In this document: piece after piece, positions 55,460-64,000 of the stretch
Layout: each line of letters begins with the position of its first letter
Numbering within the stretch: the stretch's first letter is position 1
Source of the DNA: an uncultured Pseudanabaenaceae cyanobacterium
Lineage (GTDB): Bacteria; Cyanobacteriota; Cyanobacteriia; Pseudanabaenales; Pseudanabaenaceae
Direction: 5' to 3'
NCBI GenBank assembly: GCA_937927915.1
Contig: CALGKB010000001.1
Span: 62,001 to 126,000, forward strand
Length of the DNA: 64,000 nt
The notes under the pieces: generated by a model
The model's input: the letters and a program-made list of their open reading frames with translations, nothing else
Told to the model about the DNA's origin: nothing
The model's database searches: none
Position numbers and translations under genes: made by a program

Positions 55460-56395
55460 ACTCCACAGTAGCAGCCAGGTGAGACAACACCAGCGGGTGA
55501 GGGAGAGGGCAGCCGAGATGACGGCGGGGGTAATGGGCTGCAGGTTATCACCGAGGAGGGGTTTGGGTTTAACCTGCCCCTTGTAACGATTTTCGCCCCC
55601 CAGTTGTACACCCAAAATAGCGGCATAGATACACTCACTCCAACCGGAATTAGGACTGGGGTCATGCACAGCATCCCGTTGACAAATGCGCCAGACAGAC
55701 AGAGGGCGACCAGATAAAAGACCTAAAGTAAAGACAGTTAAACGACAGGGCAGCCATGTCAAGAGGTCCTCCGTCTTAGCGCTAAACCAGCCCAGGTCGG
55801 TAAAAGGTGGTGTCTTGTAGCCAAGCATGGAATCCAAGGTGCTACTGGCTTTGTAGGCGAGGGCAAGTAAAACACCGCCATAGGGGGGAAAGAGAAAAGA
55901 ACCAAGCAAAGCATAAAACAAAGGAGCAGTGACACCATCCACACTGTTTTCTGTCACTGTCTCCATCACTGCCCGCAATATCTCCTTCTCGTCTAAATCC
56001 TCTGTATCTCTGCCCACATAACGACGCAATCTCTGTCTGGCTGTGGGTAAATCTGCCAAAACCGCTAGTACATCTGCTGCCGCCTGTCTTAAACTACGAC
56101 CTGCCAAACAACTAGCTAGTAAAATGACTGCTCCCATGTCACCGCAAAGACGATCGACCCTTGCTAAACCCAGGCAAAGCAACCACCCGATCGTGCCACT
56201 GCCAATAATGACGAGAATTCCCAAAACCACACCCCAAAGGCGCATGACCAAGGGAGGAAAACGGGGCTGGGAGTTGGCATCTATTGCCAATTGCATACCC
56301 AGAGAAATGACCCCACCGATGACTTGCACAGGATGAAGCCAACCGATCGGGTCACCCACCAAATAGTCCAGGAAAGCAGCCCAGAGAACCAGCAA
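55433..56395 (-). CDS. cbiB: Adenosylcobinamide-phosphate synthase (CbiB/CobD)
   Basis: 320 residues with about five transmembrane helices. FLDYLVGDP near the N-terminus, [23 protein letters not shown]-type sequence, [47 protein letters not shown] and YKGQVKPKP are the CbiB signature. It condenses adenosylcobyric acid with aminopropanol or its phosphate in B12 synthesis at the inner membrane. Directly after ndhB (3 bases). Confidence 0.95.
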   Translation of the reverse strand: MLVLWAAFLDYLVGDPIGWLHPVQVIGGVISLGMQLAIDANSQPRFPPLVMRLWGVVLGILVIIGSGTIGWLLCLGLARVDRLCGDMGAVILLASCLAGRSLRQAAADVLAVLADLPTARQRLRRYVGRDTEDLDEKEILRAVMETVTENSVDGVTAPLFYALLGSFLFPPYGGVLLALAYKASSTLDSMLGYKTPPFTDLGWFSAKTEDLLTWLPCRLTVFTLGLLSGRPLSVWRICQRDAVHDPSPNSGWSECIYAAILGVQLGGENRYKGQVKPKPLLGDNLQPITPAVISAALSLTRWCCLTWLLLWSLFLLLQRL

Positions 56396-56398
56396 AGC

Positions 56399-57931
56399 CT
56401 AGGGCAGAGATTGCACAATGACGGGGGGGGAAACACTGGCTTGCAGGAAGCGCGACCCCGTGACCGCATCGTTGACAATGCCAAACAGGGGATTAGCAGC
56501 AATGCCGGCGATAGAAGTGATGACCAAAGTCGAAACCATAGCCACCTGCAGAGGACGCATACCAGGTTCTACCCAACTGATCTGGGGATAGCGCATCACT
56601 GCCTCGGACATCTCCTGCGGTTCTTTCACCACCATCTGCTTGACAACGCGGATGTAGTAGTAGATGGAGACCACGCTCATCACCAAGCCCAGGATGACCA
56701 GACCGTAGGCACCCGCCTGCCAGCCAGCCCAGAAAATGTATAACTTCCCAAAGAAGCCCGCCAAGGGGGGAATGCCGCCCAAAGACAGCAGACAGATACT
56801 CAAACAGAGGGTAAGTAGGGGGTCTTTCTGGTACAAGCCGCTGTAGGCACTGATTTGGTCCGTCCCTGTCCGCAGAGCAAACAAAATCACACAGGCAAAC
56901 GCCCCCATATTCATAAACAGATAGACCAACAGATAAAAGATCATGCTGGCATACCCCGCCTCCGTATCGACAATCATAGCGAGCATAACAAAGCCCGCCT
57001 GCCCGATGGAGGAATAAGCCAACATCCGTTTCATACTGGTCTGGGCGATCGCCACCACATTCCCCAAGACCATACTGAGGATAGTCAAAATGACAAAGAC
57101 ATAGTGCCACTCAGGCTCGATCGTGTGGAAGACGGTCACCAAGAAACGCACCGCCAGGGCAAACCCCGCCGCCTTTGACCCCACAGACAGGAAAGCCACC
57201 ACAGGGGTAGGGGAACCTTCATAGACATCGGGCGTCCACTGGTGGAAAGGTACCGCCGACAACTTGAAGGCAATCCCCGCCACGATAAACACCATCGCCA
57301 GCACTACTGCCAACTCTGGGTGACGGATAGCAGCCGCAATCCGCAGTAAATTCGTCTCCCCCGCCGACAGACCGTAGAGCAAGGACATCCCATACAAAAA
57401 GATGGCGGAACTGGAAGCACCAATGAGTAAATATTTGAGAGCAGCTTCATTCGATCGGGGGTCACGTTTGGTATAGCCAGATAGGAGATAGGAAGCAATA
57501 CTGAGGGTTTCGAGGGAGACAAAAATAGTCACCATTTCATTTGCCCCCGCTAGAAACATACCCCCCACAGTAGCGGTTAATAAAATTACTAAATATTCCC
57601 CTAAAGCTACTCCCGCCTGTAACAAATAACGTTCGGAAATCAGACTAGTCAGCAACGCCGAAAAAGCTATAATCCCCCGAAATACTAAACTTAAACGATC
57701 GCTATCAAACGTACCCAAAAATGCCAAGGTACTAGTTTGGGGATGCAACCACTGCCAGACAATCGCCCCTAGAGCAGCCGTCAATCCCAAATTGGTGAGC
57801 GTAGGCAACGATCGGTTAGAGCGACCAGAAACGAGGTCAACAATCAGCACTACTACCAAAGTGAGAATGACGATTAACTCTGGTACGATGGTGGCAGTTT
57901 TAAGCACTGCAACAGCAGATAAAAAATTCAT
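56399..57931 (-). CDS. ndhB: NAD(P)H-quinone oxidoreductase subunit 2
   Basis: 510 residues from ATG at 57931; an ATG at 57946 is in frame but family members begin nearer the second. Fourteen or so transmembrane helices are expected; [34 protein letters not shown]-type sequence, [28 protein letters not shown] and [19 protein letters not shown] are the NdhB/NuoN proton-pumping motifs. Part of NDH-1 in the thylakoid membrane, for cyclic electron flow and CO2 uptake. A run of 8 G (56423-56430) lies near its 3' end. Confidence 0.96.
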   Translation of the reverse strand: MNFLSAVAVLKTATIVPELIVILTLVVVLIVDLVSGRSNRSLPTLTNLGLTAALGAIVWQWLHPQTSTLAFLGTFDSDRLSLVFRGIIAFSALLTSLISERYLLQAGVALGEYLVILLTATVGGMFLAGANEMVTIFVSLETLSIASYLLSGYTKRDPRSNEAALKYLLIGASSSAIFLYGMSLLYGLSAGETNLLRIAAAIRHPELAVVLAMVFIVAGIAFKLSAVPFHQWTPDVYEGSPTPVVAFLSVGSKAAGFALAVRFLVTVFHTIEPEWHYVFVILTILSMVLGNVVAIAQTSMKRMLAYSSIGQAGFVMLAMIVDTEAGYASMIFYLLVYLFMNMGAFACVILFALRTGTDQISAYSGLYQKDPLLTLCLSICLLSLGGIPPLAGFFGKLYIFWAGWQAGAYGLVILGLVMSVVSIYYYIRVVKQMVVKEPQEMSEAVMRYPQISWVEPGMRPLQVAMVSTLVITSIAGIAANPLFGIVNDAVTGSRFLQASVSPPVIVQSLP

Positions 57932-57984
57932 AGGCAAGTCGTCCATGTCTTTGTGTATTTTAGTTTAAGTTGGGGTAAGACTAC

Positions 57985-58698
57985 ATGGGTAGCTATAGAA
58001 TTGATGTGCTGGGGGTTCCCCTCGATATTGCCACTGACTACCTGCAACTAGCGCAGTCCCTAGGGAGCGGGCACATAGTCACCCTCAATGCCGAAATGGT
58101 CATGGCAGCGCGGCGGCACCCCCGCCTGAGGACGGTTATTCAAGGGGCAGAACTGGTAGTACCCGATGGGGCAGGCGTTGTTCTCTACGGAAGATGGCGT
58201 GGGCACAAGATCGATCGTTGTCCTGGTATTGATCTGGCTGCCCGTTTACTAGAGTCCGCTAGGGAGAAGGGGCAAAAGGTCTTCTTTTTGGGTGCTAAGC
58301 CCGATGTGATTCCCCGCACGGTCGCCCATTGGCAACAGCAACTCCCCTCCCTGCAGATAGTAGGCTGGCATCACGGTTATTTTGACGCCCCAGCAGAGGG
58401 AGAAATCCTACAAACCCTGCACCAGACCCAACCCCACCTCATCCTCGTTGCCCTAGGTGTCCCTAAACAAGAGATATGGATTGCCGAACACCGATCGCTA
58501 TGTCCCCATGCTCTGTGGATGGGCGTAGGCGGTAGTTTTGACATTTGGGCAGGTGTAAAGAAGCGGGCGCCCCAGTGGTTAGGCAGAATGCACTTAGAAT
58601 GGCTCTACCGTCTGCTACAAGAACCCAGCCGCTGGCGACGGATGGCAGTTTTACCCCAATTCCTATGGCTCGCCCTCTGGGACAGAAAGATTGGCTAA
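57985..58698 (+). CDS. WecG/TagA/CpsF-family glycosyltransferase
   Basis: 237 residues. IVTLNAEMVMAARRHP, VVPDGAGVVLYGR, RCPGIDL, VFFLGAKPDV, LVALGVPKQEIWI and WMGVGGSFDIWAG, then RMHLEWLYRLLQEP are the GT26 signature. It transfers a sugar (ManNAc(A)-like in studied members) to a lipid-linked acceptor for surface polysaccharide at the membrane. Divergent from ndhB by 54 bases. The last 36 bases overlap the WYL pseudogene. Confidence 0.92.
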   Translation: MGSYRIDVLGVPLDIATDYLQLAQSLGSGHIVTLNAEMVMAARRHPRLRTVIQGAELVVPDGAGVVLYGRWRGHKIDRCPGIDLAARLLESAREKGQKVFFLGAKPDVIPRTVAHWQQQLPSLQIVGWHHGYFDAPAEGEILQTLHQTQPHLILVALGVPKQEIWIAEHRSLCPHALWMGVGGSFDIWAGVKKRAPQWLGRMHLEWLYRLLQEPSRWRRMAVLPQFLWLALWDRKIG

Positions 58699-59600
58699 TC
58701 CTGCTTGCACAACCCTACAAATCCTATGCCGTAACCAGTCGGGGAAGAGAATCTGAAAATTGGGCAGATAGCGCAAAATACGCTGTTGAAACCAAAAAGA
58801 GCTAATCTCTGCACTCTCTACAATGACATACTGCTCTGTCTTTTCTACTATTTTTTCCTGGGGACGGCGAGGTTGGTAATTTTTCAAATCCCCCTGTAGA
58901 CGGTATTGCACGGTCAGGGTGGGAAATTCCCGTCGATACCAGGGAATGTCGGTACTAGTTCTAATTTCCTGTATGCGATCGAGACGAAAAGAAAAGTTGC
59001 GGGCAGTGGGGTCTTCTTGCCAGTTACAGGTGACAGGGGGAGTAGGCACATGGGCAAAGAGAAAGAGAATGCCGTCATGTAAATGTAACTCCGCTAAATC
59101 CACATCCCAAATCTGTTCTTGCCCCTTGGAGTTGCGATAACGGATGACAAATCTTCTTTTACTGGCTAAGTGATCGCGCAGAATGGCTATTTTCTCCCGC
59201 AGGGAAGGGTCGCTGTAGGGAAGGGGGGGTCAAAGTTGCTAGAAAAGCAGGGTATTGCCACTGGTTCGCTACTGTGCAACAGAATTTCCCCCAGATGGGC
59301 ACCCTCCGCTACAAAACCTAAATTCTCCAAGAGCTTACTCCCCAGCGCAATCGCCTGTTTCTGTTCCTCTGACAGGAGGAGGGGCAAATTGGTTTTACGC
59401 AAGATGTAGGGAGTCTGGTTACTGCTTTTAATCTCACAACCCCGATCGCGCCAGCGTTTGATACTGCGACTGATCTGCTGATAGATGTCTTTTGAGTGGG
59501 GAAACTCAGGTTGCAAAATCGCCGCCAATTCCTGCCGCCTGTAGGGACGCTGGCATAGAAGCTGCAATAACCGCAGATCAAACTCCATTGTGTTACTCAT
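58663..59600 (-). pseudogene. WYL-domain regulator of the type I-D CRISPR-Cas locus, frameshifted
   Basis: Two frames that together make one about 312-residue protein. The N-terminal part (MEFDLRLLQLLCQRPYRRQ-type helix-turn-helix, ATG at 59600 or 59588) is open to a TAG after the tract GACCCCCCCTTC (C7 at 59229-59223, minus strand). The C-terminal part (RRFVIRYRNSKGQEQIWDVDLAELHLHDG, then IPWYRREF, VVQAGLANL) is the WYL domain in the other frame. The second frame has a TGA immediately before the C7 run, so the shift must lie in or just after it. Eight C would restore one frame. Such WYL genes stand next to type I-D loci in cyanobacteria and repress them. Divergent from cas3. Confidence 0.85.
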
Positions 59601-59620
59601 GGTATCACTTTTTGATAACC
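59601..59620. promoter_or_regulatory. Imperfect inverted repeat, candidate operator of the WYL regulator
   Basis: GGTATCA and TGATAACC flank a short T-rich spacer; the half-sites match except for one extra T. It lies in the short gap between the divergent WYL gene and cas3, where a repressor for both promoters would bind. Inference from position and symmetry. Confidence 0.45.
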
Positions 59621-59669
59621 ACCCCAAATTTTACAGTAATAGAATAGCTCCAGATTTAGGAATGGCGTT

Positions 59670-61788
59670 ATGGAGATCAAAGTTAAACCCATCTACTCCC
59701 AGTTGAACTATGCCCCCTGCCCCCTGGGCTGTAGCGATCGGTGTGTAGTCAAGGACAAAGCGCCCAATTTAGGTGTGTCTCCTTGTCCCCTATCCCGTCA
59801 TCAGGCAGAGACCTGTGGGGCGGTTTTGAGCAAGGAATACGACATCATCATCAACATTGCTCGCACGGGAGATGGCAAATCTTTAGCTGGTTATTTACCC
59901 GCCTTACTCAATAAAGATTTTCGGATCATGGGTCTTTATCCCACGATCGAGTTAGCGGCTGACCAGGCAAGGCAACAGGAGCACTACCATCATTCATTTA
60001 TTTGGTTTTAGTCCTGAAAAGACAAGGCAGAGAGTAGATCATCTCTACGGCGCCGAACTAGCCAGACGCAGTGCCGGTGGCTCCAAGTTTGTGGAATTGC
60101 TGACAGCGATCGAGCAGAAATCCATCTTGTTAACTAATCCTGACATCTTTCATTATATTACCCATGTCTTCTACCGCAACCCTGCCTACAGTACTCAGAA
60201 TCTCCTTGCCAGCTTATCCCGTTTTCCCGACCTGTGGCTAGTGGATGAATTTCATATTTTTGCTGCCCACCAAGAAACCTCCTTGTTAAACAGTATCTTT
60301 CTACTACGTGCCCTCTATCAAAACACCGAGCGCCCCCGCCAATTTTTATTTACCACCGCCACCCCTAAGGAAAGTTTCATCCATTTACTGGAGAAAACAG
60401 GGCTGCGGATTAAAAAGATAGTAGGGAATTATACAGATGTAGACCATGCTGGTTATCGCATCATCAGTCAAGAGATTAGTTTACAATTTATCCCTCTGAG
60501 TACCGACCAAAACGCCGTAGACTGGCTACTGGCAAATGAAACAACCATTGCCACCTATCTACAAAGAGAGAAGAAGGGGCGAGGACTAGTTATCCTCAAC
60601 TCTGTCGCTGCCATTAGAAGACTAACTAACAAACTGCAAATACCTGACGTAGAAATTATCTGTATCACCGGTCAAATTGACAGCAGACAAAGAGGCGAAA
60701 ATCGCCAAATATTACTTAACAGTGAAAAACCTGTCTTAGTCCTTGCTACTTCCGCTGTGGATGTGGGTGTGGATTTTGCTATCCATCTCCTTATCTTTGA
60801 AGTTAGCGACTTATCTGTCTTTATCCAACGTCTTGGTCGTTTAGGTCGGCATCCAGGTTTTAGTCATTACCAAGGAATTGCTTTGATCCCCTCCACCATG
60901 CCCTGGGTAGAAGCAAGACTGCAAGAACAATTCACAGTAGGAGCCAGTTACGATCGCTCAGAGTTGCAAACCAAAATGGCAGAAGTCTTGACAGACAAAT
61001 GGGAATACGACGAGTACCGCAGCCGCTGGGGAGGCTTGCAGATGGAAGGGTTAGTAGAGCAGTTATTTACCCTCAAGGAAGACCAATCGGTTTTACGCCC
61101 TGTCATTGATGACTTACTAGAGAGTCTGCAACCCATTTATGGTGAAAGCATGGACCACTATCGCAAACAATGGCATGCCATCGGACAAAAGAGAGAAGGA
61201 AAACAAATACAAGAGGAACTATTACAGTTTCGTAGTAGCTGTGATTTACAGGTAGGAGTGTGGGATGGACAGCAGTTTTACACCTACGACCTCCTGCGGT
61301 TATTGCCTCATATTAAAGGCAAAGTAATCAATCGGGAGGAGTTCTTGACTCAAGCGAAGACACGGGGTTTTACAGAGTATGAATTTGCAGCAGACTATTT
61401 AATTGGCTACATCAAAGTAGAACAATGGCTAGACAGGCGACAAGATATAAATCTCTTTACATCCCAAGATAGTGAAGACCTGAAAACCTGTGAACTGACC
61501 CTCATCAGCAATCTACACATTGATGGTCCCTTGCAGGGAGAACTAAGGAATATCATCAAGTCACATAAATTGCTAGCATTCCTTGTTCCCCTGGGCAGAC
61601 GGGGGAGCGATCGGTATTGGCAGTTAGTAAGGACTCTACGCTTACCTGCTACTTTTGGATTGTATAAATTATTTACATCCGACAACCAAGTACTTGCCTG
61701 TACTTTTAACCAAAATGCATTAACAATGGAGGCATTGAAGTATAGAATAGCTAAAGAATTTTGTCGCCATCAGTCTTATATTTACTAG
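59670..61788 (+). pseudogene. cas3: Type I-D CRISPR helicase Cas3, frameshifted near the 5' end
   Basis: About 705 codons in two frames. Part one (59670-60011) has a Cys-rich start (CPLGCSDRC, CPLSRHQ) and Walker A RTGDGKSLAG, then stops at TAG. Part two is open from 59956 to 61788 and continues without its own plausible start: ILLTNPDIFHYI, DEFH box LWLVDEFHIF, LFTTATPKE, SAVDVGVDF and QRLGRLGRHPG. The shift must lie between 59956 and 60011 and needs one base skipped. Cas3 of type I-D lacks the HD nuclease, which is in Cas10d. Ribosome-binding AGGA precedes 59670. Sequencing error or real decay cannot be told apart here. Confidence 0.85.
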
Positions 61789-61797
61789 GAGGAAACC

Positions 61798-64000
61798 ATG
61801 ACACTATTACAGTCACTGCTACTCAAGAGTGTGGGCGAGGAAGAGATAGTATTACGCCAGTTTATCGACAAGGTATTACCCTGCGTCGAGCAAAAGTTTA
61901 GAGATGTTTTAGCTTTGGGAGGTACCTATATCTATCATCGGGAAAAGTTGCAAAAGAAATACGGCAGTAAAAAGTCCCCCCAGGAGATAGAAGAAATAGC
62001 CCGCTCCTACAGCAATAGACCAGAGCAAAGTCTATTATTCCATGTTGTGAATGGGCTAATGATCGCCTGGAATCTTTCCAAATACCTAGATGAACCCTTG
62101 ACTGAGGTAGAACAACGGCTGCTTTGCCTAGCTATGATTCTGCACGACTACGGTAAGTTTTTGTACGACCTGGAAGTAGAAGAACAAATTACAGCGGCAA
62201 CAGTAGATAGAATTATAAATATTTGTAGGCAACTAGGGGAGGAATTACACTTTGGAGATTTTTGGTCTGACTGGCATTTCTACCTGACGGATATTGCTTA
62301 TCTTGCCCAAAACACCCAGGCAAAAGTAGGGGCAAATTTGGTAGGTAGTAACTGGCAAAAGGTAGCGAAATTTGGCAGCGATGACCGTCGCCTCGATAAT
62401 CCCCTCCGTCACCTATTGAGCTTTGGAGATGTTGCTGTCCATCTAACTAACCCTGGTGAAATTCTCACAGATACGATCGGAACAAGATTAAACGAGCGGT
62501 TACAGTACTTAGGTATAGACAGGAGATTGTCCTATCATCGGTTACGGGATAGCAGGGGAATTATCACTAACATTATTCACAACCAAGTCATTTCCTATCT
62601 CCGTAACAAAGGTTATGAGCCAATCATTTTTCTTGCCGACGGAGTAGTTTATCTGACCCCGTTAGAAAATTCTAATGTGGATATGACAGAAATTAAATGC
62701 CGGATTTGGCAAGCCATAGAGAGGACACTAAGCGAGAAATTTAGCAAGGGACAGATTGGTTTTGTCAGGGATGGTAAGGGACTGAAGTGTGCACCTTTCG
62801 TCAAAGAATTACTGTCCTCAAAAGCATTGCTGGAGTGCTTACCTCAGGTAGTAGAGTTAAAAGTGGCGAATGTGGAAAAACCCGCTACCGAAAAACGTCT
62901 GCAAAAGATGCCCACCTTTGAGAAAAACGAACTGGAACAATATGCAGATATTCGTGCCGATCGGGTAGCTGAATTTATTATCTTTGCACAGCGAGAAGTA
63001 TTCAAAAACAATTCGCAATTTACCAAGGTGGTTTTGGATTTTCTGGGCTTATCTAACCAGTTCAAAGAAGAAGATACCCAGATAGAGAGGGGAGGAGTTA
63101 ATTATGGCTGGTATTGGGTAGCTGCTCACTATGTGCGCCAAAATGCTACCTTAGATAATCAGCAAATGTGTGCTAGATTAGCAGATTTAGCACGACGTCT
63201 TGTAGAGTTATGCCAGCAAGAGTCGAGAGCTACAGAATACACAAGGCAGGAATTTGATCAATACTTGGACAGTTACCTAGAGGTTAGGGGGAGTCTGGTA
63301 CTGAACAAAATTTTTCTGCAGGAGCTGACAAATTACATAAGAAGTAAAGCAGAAAAAAATAAGCTTCTATGCTCTCTCAGTTCTGCTGAGTTTGTAGGGG
63401 TAGAACAACTAGATACTGTAGTTTTATTTAAGCCCCAACAGTACAGTAATAAAAACCCCCTGGGTGGTAGTCGATTGAAGAGGGGGATTTGCCGTATCTG
63501 GGCATTGGAAATGATCTTGAGACGATCGAACTGGGCAAATGATGTGAACCGACTAAAGGATGGCAAGCTTGTGTTTTTGTACATCTATCCTGCCTATACC
63601 TATTCTCCACAGTTGACCAAAGTAGTTAGGGTTTTAGTGTCTGAGTTCAGGCGTATTGATTTTAAGAAGGTGCGGGAGCATTGGATTGACAGTCGCCATC
63701 AAATTGATGCAATCGCCAAGGGAATACAGATAGCAGAAGATGGGCAAAATGATAGTAAATACTCTGAGAAGGAGTTGCCATTTTTAGCTATAATTCCCCT
63801 TGCTACTAAAAGTGATACGCTAAGTGGTAGCTGGGTAGAACCCATTTTACTCTCTCTCAGTTTGCCCCTGTTTTTGGGTGTAAAAGTTGTTGCGTCATTT
63901 AGTCCTATTCCTCTGTATAATAGTGATAGGGAACTACAAGAATATGTCAGTATAGACGGGGGGTCAGTGTTCGCTAATCTATTAGGATATGGCTCCAACT
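61798..64000 (+). CDS. csc3: Type I-D Cas10d (Csc3) with HD nuclease, cut by right edge
   Basis: 734 codons, fully open to the window end. AGGAGG overlaps the cas3 stop just before the ATG. The HD site is intact: FHVVNG (His) and AMILHDYGKF (His-Asp) at about residues 82-128. Later segments are palm/helical, with few recognisable motifs. Cas10d carries the DNA-cleaving HD domain of type I-D effectors, acting with Cas3, Csc1, Csc2 and Cas6. The lack of frame breaks contrasts with the two genes before it. Confidence 0.85.
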   Translation, partial: MTLLQSLLLKSVGEEEIVLRQFIDKVLPCVEQKFRDVLALGGTYIYHREKLQKKYGSKKSPQEIEEIARSYSNRPEQSLLFHVVNGLMIAWNLSKYLDEPLTEVEQRLLCLAMILHDYGKFLYDLEVEEQITAATVDRIINICRQLGEELHFGDFWSDWHFYLTDIAYLAQNTQAKVGANLVGSNWQKVAKFGSDDRRLDNPLRHLLSFGDVAVHLTNPGEILTDTIGTRLNERLQYLGIDRRLSYHRLRDSRGIITNIIHNQVISYLRNKGYEPIIFLADGVVYLTPLENSNVDMTEIKCRIWQAIERTLSEKFSKGQIGFVRDGKGLKCAPFVKELLSSKALLECLPQVVELKVANVEKPATEKRLQKMPTFEKNELEQYADIRADRVAEFIIFAQREVFKNNSQFTKVVLDFLGLSNQFKEEDTQIERGGVNYGWYWVAAHYVRQNATLDNQQMCARLADLARRLVELCQQESRATEYTRQEFDQYLDSYLEVRGSLVLNKIFLQELTNYIRSKAEKNKLLCSLSSAEFVGVEQLDTVVLFKPQQYSNKNPLGGSRLKRGICRIWALEMILRRSNWANDVNRLKDGKLVFLYIYPAYTYSPQLTKVVRVLVSEFRRIDFKKVREHWIDSRHQIDAIAKGIQIAEDGQNDSKYSEKELPFLAIIPLATKSDTLSGSWVEPILLSLSLPLFLGVKVVASFSPIPLYNSDRELQEYVSIDGGSVFANLLGYGSN

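Noticed and set aside
58663-64000. CRISPR repeat-spacer array
   Set aside because: No direct repeats of 30-40 bases with regular spacing are seen anywhere in the window; only cas genes are present.

Overview
This window is the chromosome of an oxygenic cyanobacterium. The markers are psb30 (Ycf12, photosystem II), ndhB, cpcE (phycocyanin chromophore lyase), a CruP-type lycopene cyclase homologue, pcxA, the plastid-type ribosomal protein PSRP-3/Ycf65, and several proteins found mainly in cyanobacteria (DUF1350, DUF2854, DUF4330, YbjN and SpoIIE/WD40 proteins). HIP1-type octamers (GCGATCGC, for example 6320-6327, 12985-12992, 36429-36436 and 44804-44811) and very frequent CGATCG cores also fit. 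lpxD and an Omp85/BamA protein show an LPS-bearing outer membrane. I cannot name the genus from sequence alone.

Layout. 1-4.6 kb: murE cut by the left edge, a small membrane protein, then a minus-strand run sbcD-like, DUF1350, pcxA, pheA. 4.6-12 kb: a glycosyltransferase, rpsN, then a tight plus-strand operon (SpoIIE phosphatase/WD40 chimera, DUF4330, lpxD, TPR protein) facing a HAD phosphatase. 12-17 kb: PSRP-3, a Cys-rich small protein, tRNA-Leu(GAG), a diguanylate cyclase, a DprA-like protein, an MBL-fold protein, an SH3 protein, psb30 and a membrane GTPase. 17-24 kb: Sua5/YciO, YdcF, a large PAS histidine kinase and a UvrD-like helicase, all more AT-rich than their surroundings. 24-31 kb: a long minus-strand string YbjN, aldo/keto reductase, Omp85, purC, a RecB-like DUF2779 nuclease and a Y-family polymerase that lacks its catalytic residues. 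31-40 kb: SpoIID-like protein, Fur-family regulator, rsmH, an ABC substrate-binding lipoprotein, DUF2854, ppk1 and a CobA-HemD fusion. 40-50 kb: two Ser/Thr kinases, ATP synthase beta, cpcE, panB, a seven-bladed WD40 protein, cruP and rpsJ. 50-58.7 kb: response regulator, FAH-family hydrolase, degenerate histidine kinase, valS, cbiB, ndhB and a TagA-type glycosyltransferase.

58.7-64 kb is the left end of a type I-D CRISPR-Cas locus: a WYL-domain regulator gene, divergent from cas3 (helicase) and cas10d/csc3. The WYL gene is frameshifted at a C7 tract and cas3 is frameshifted near its 5' end, whereas cas10d is fully open to the right edge. No repeat-spacer array lies inside the window.

The DNA is very compact. 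No gene-free stretch exceeds 300 bases; the longest are about 160-180 bases (110-271, 31189-31365, 32419-32576). Of the convergent gene pairs, eight overlap at their 3' ends and three abut within 1 nt. Only the two pairs with a real gap have a convincing intrinsic terminator. The most interesting items are the broken I-D regulator/helicase pair, the catalytically dead Y-family polymerase beside a RecB-like nuclease, the SpoIIE-WD40 chimera, the sensor kinase with a shortened ATP lid, and cpcE placed directly behind atpD.
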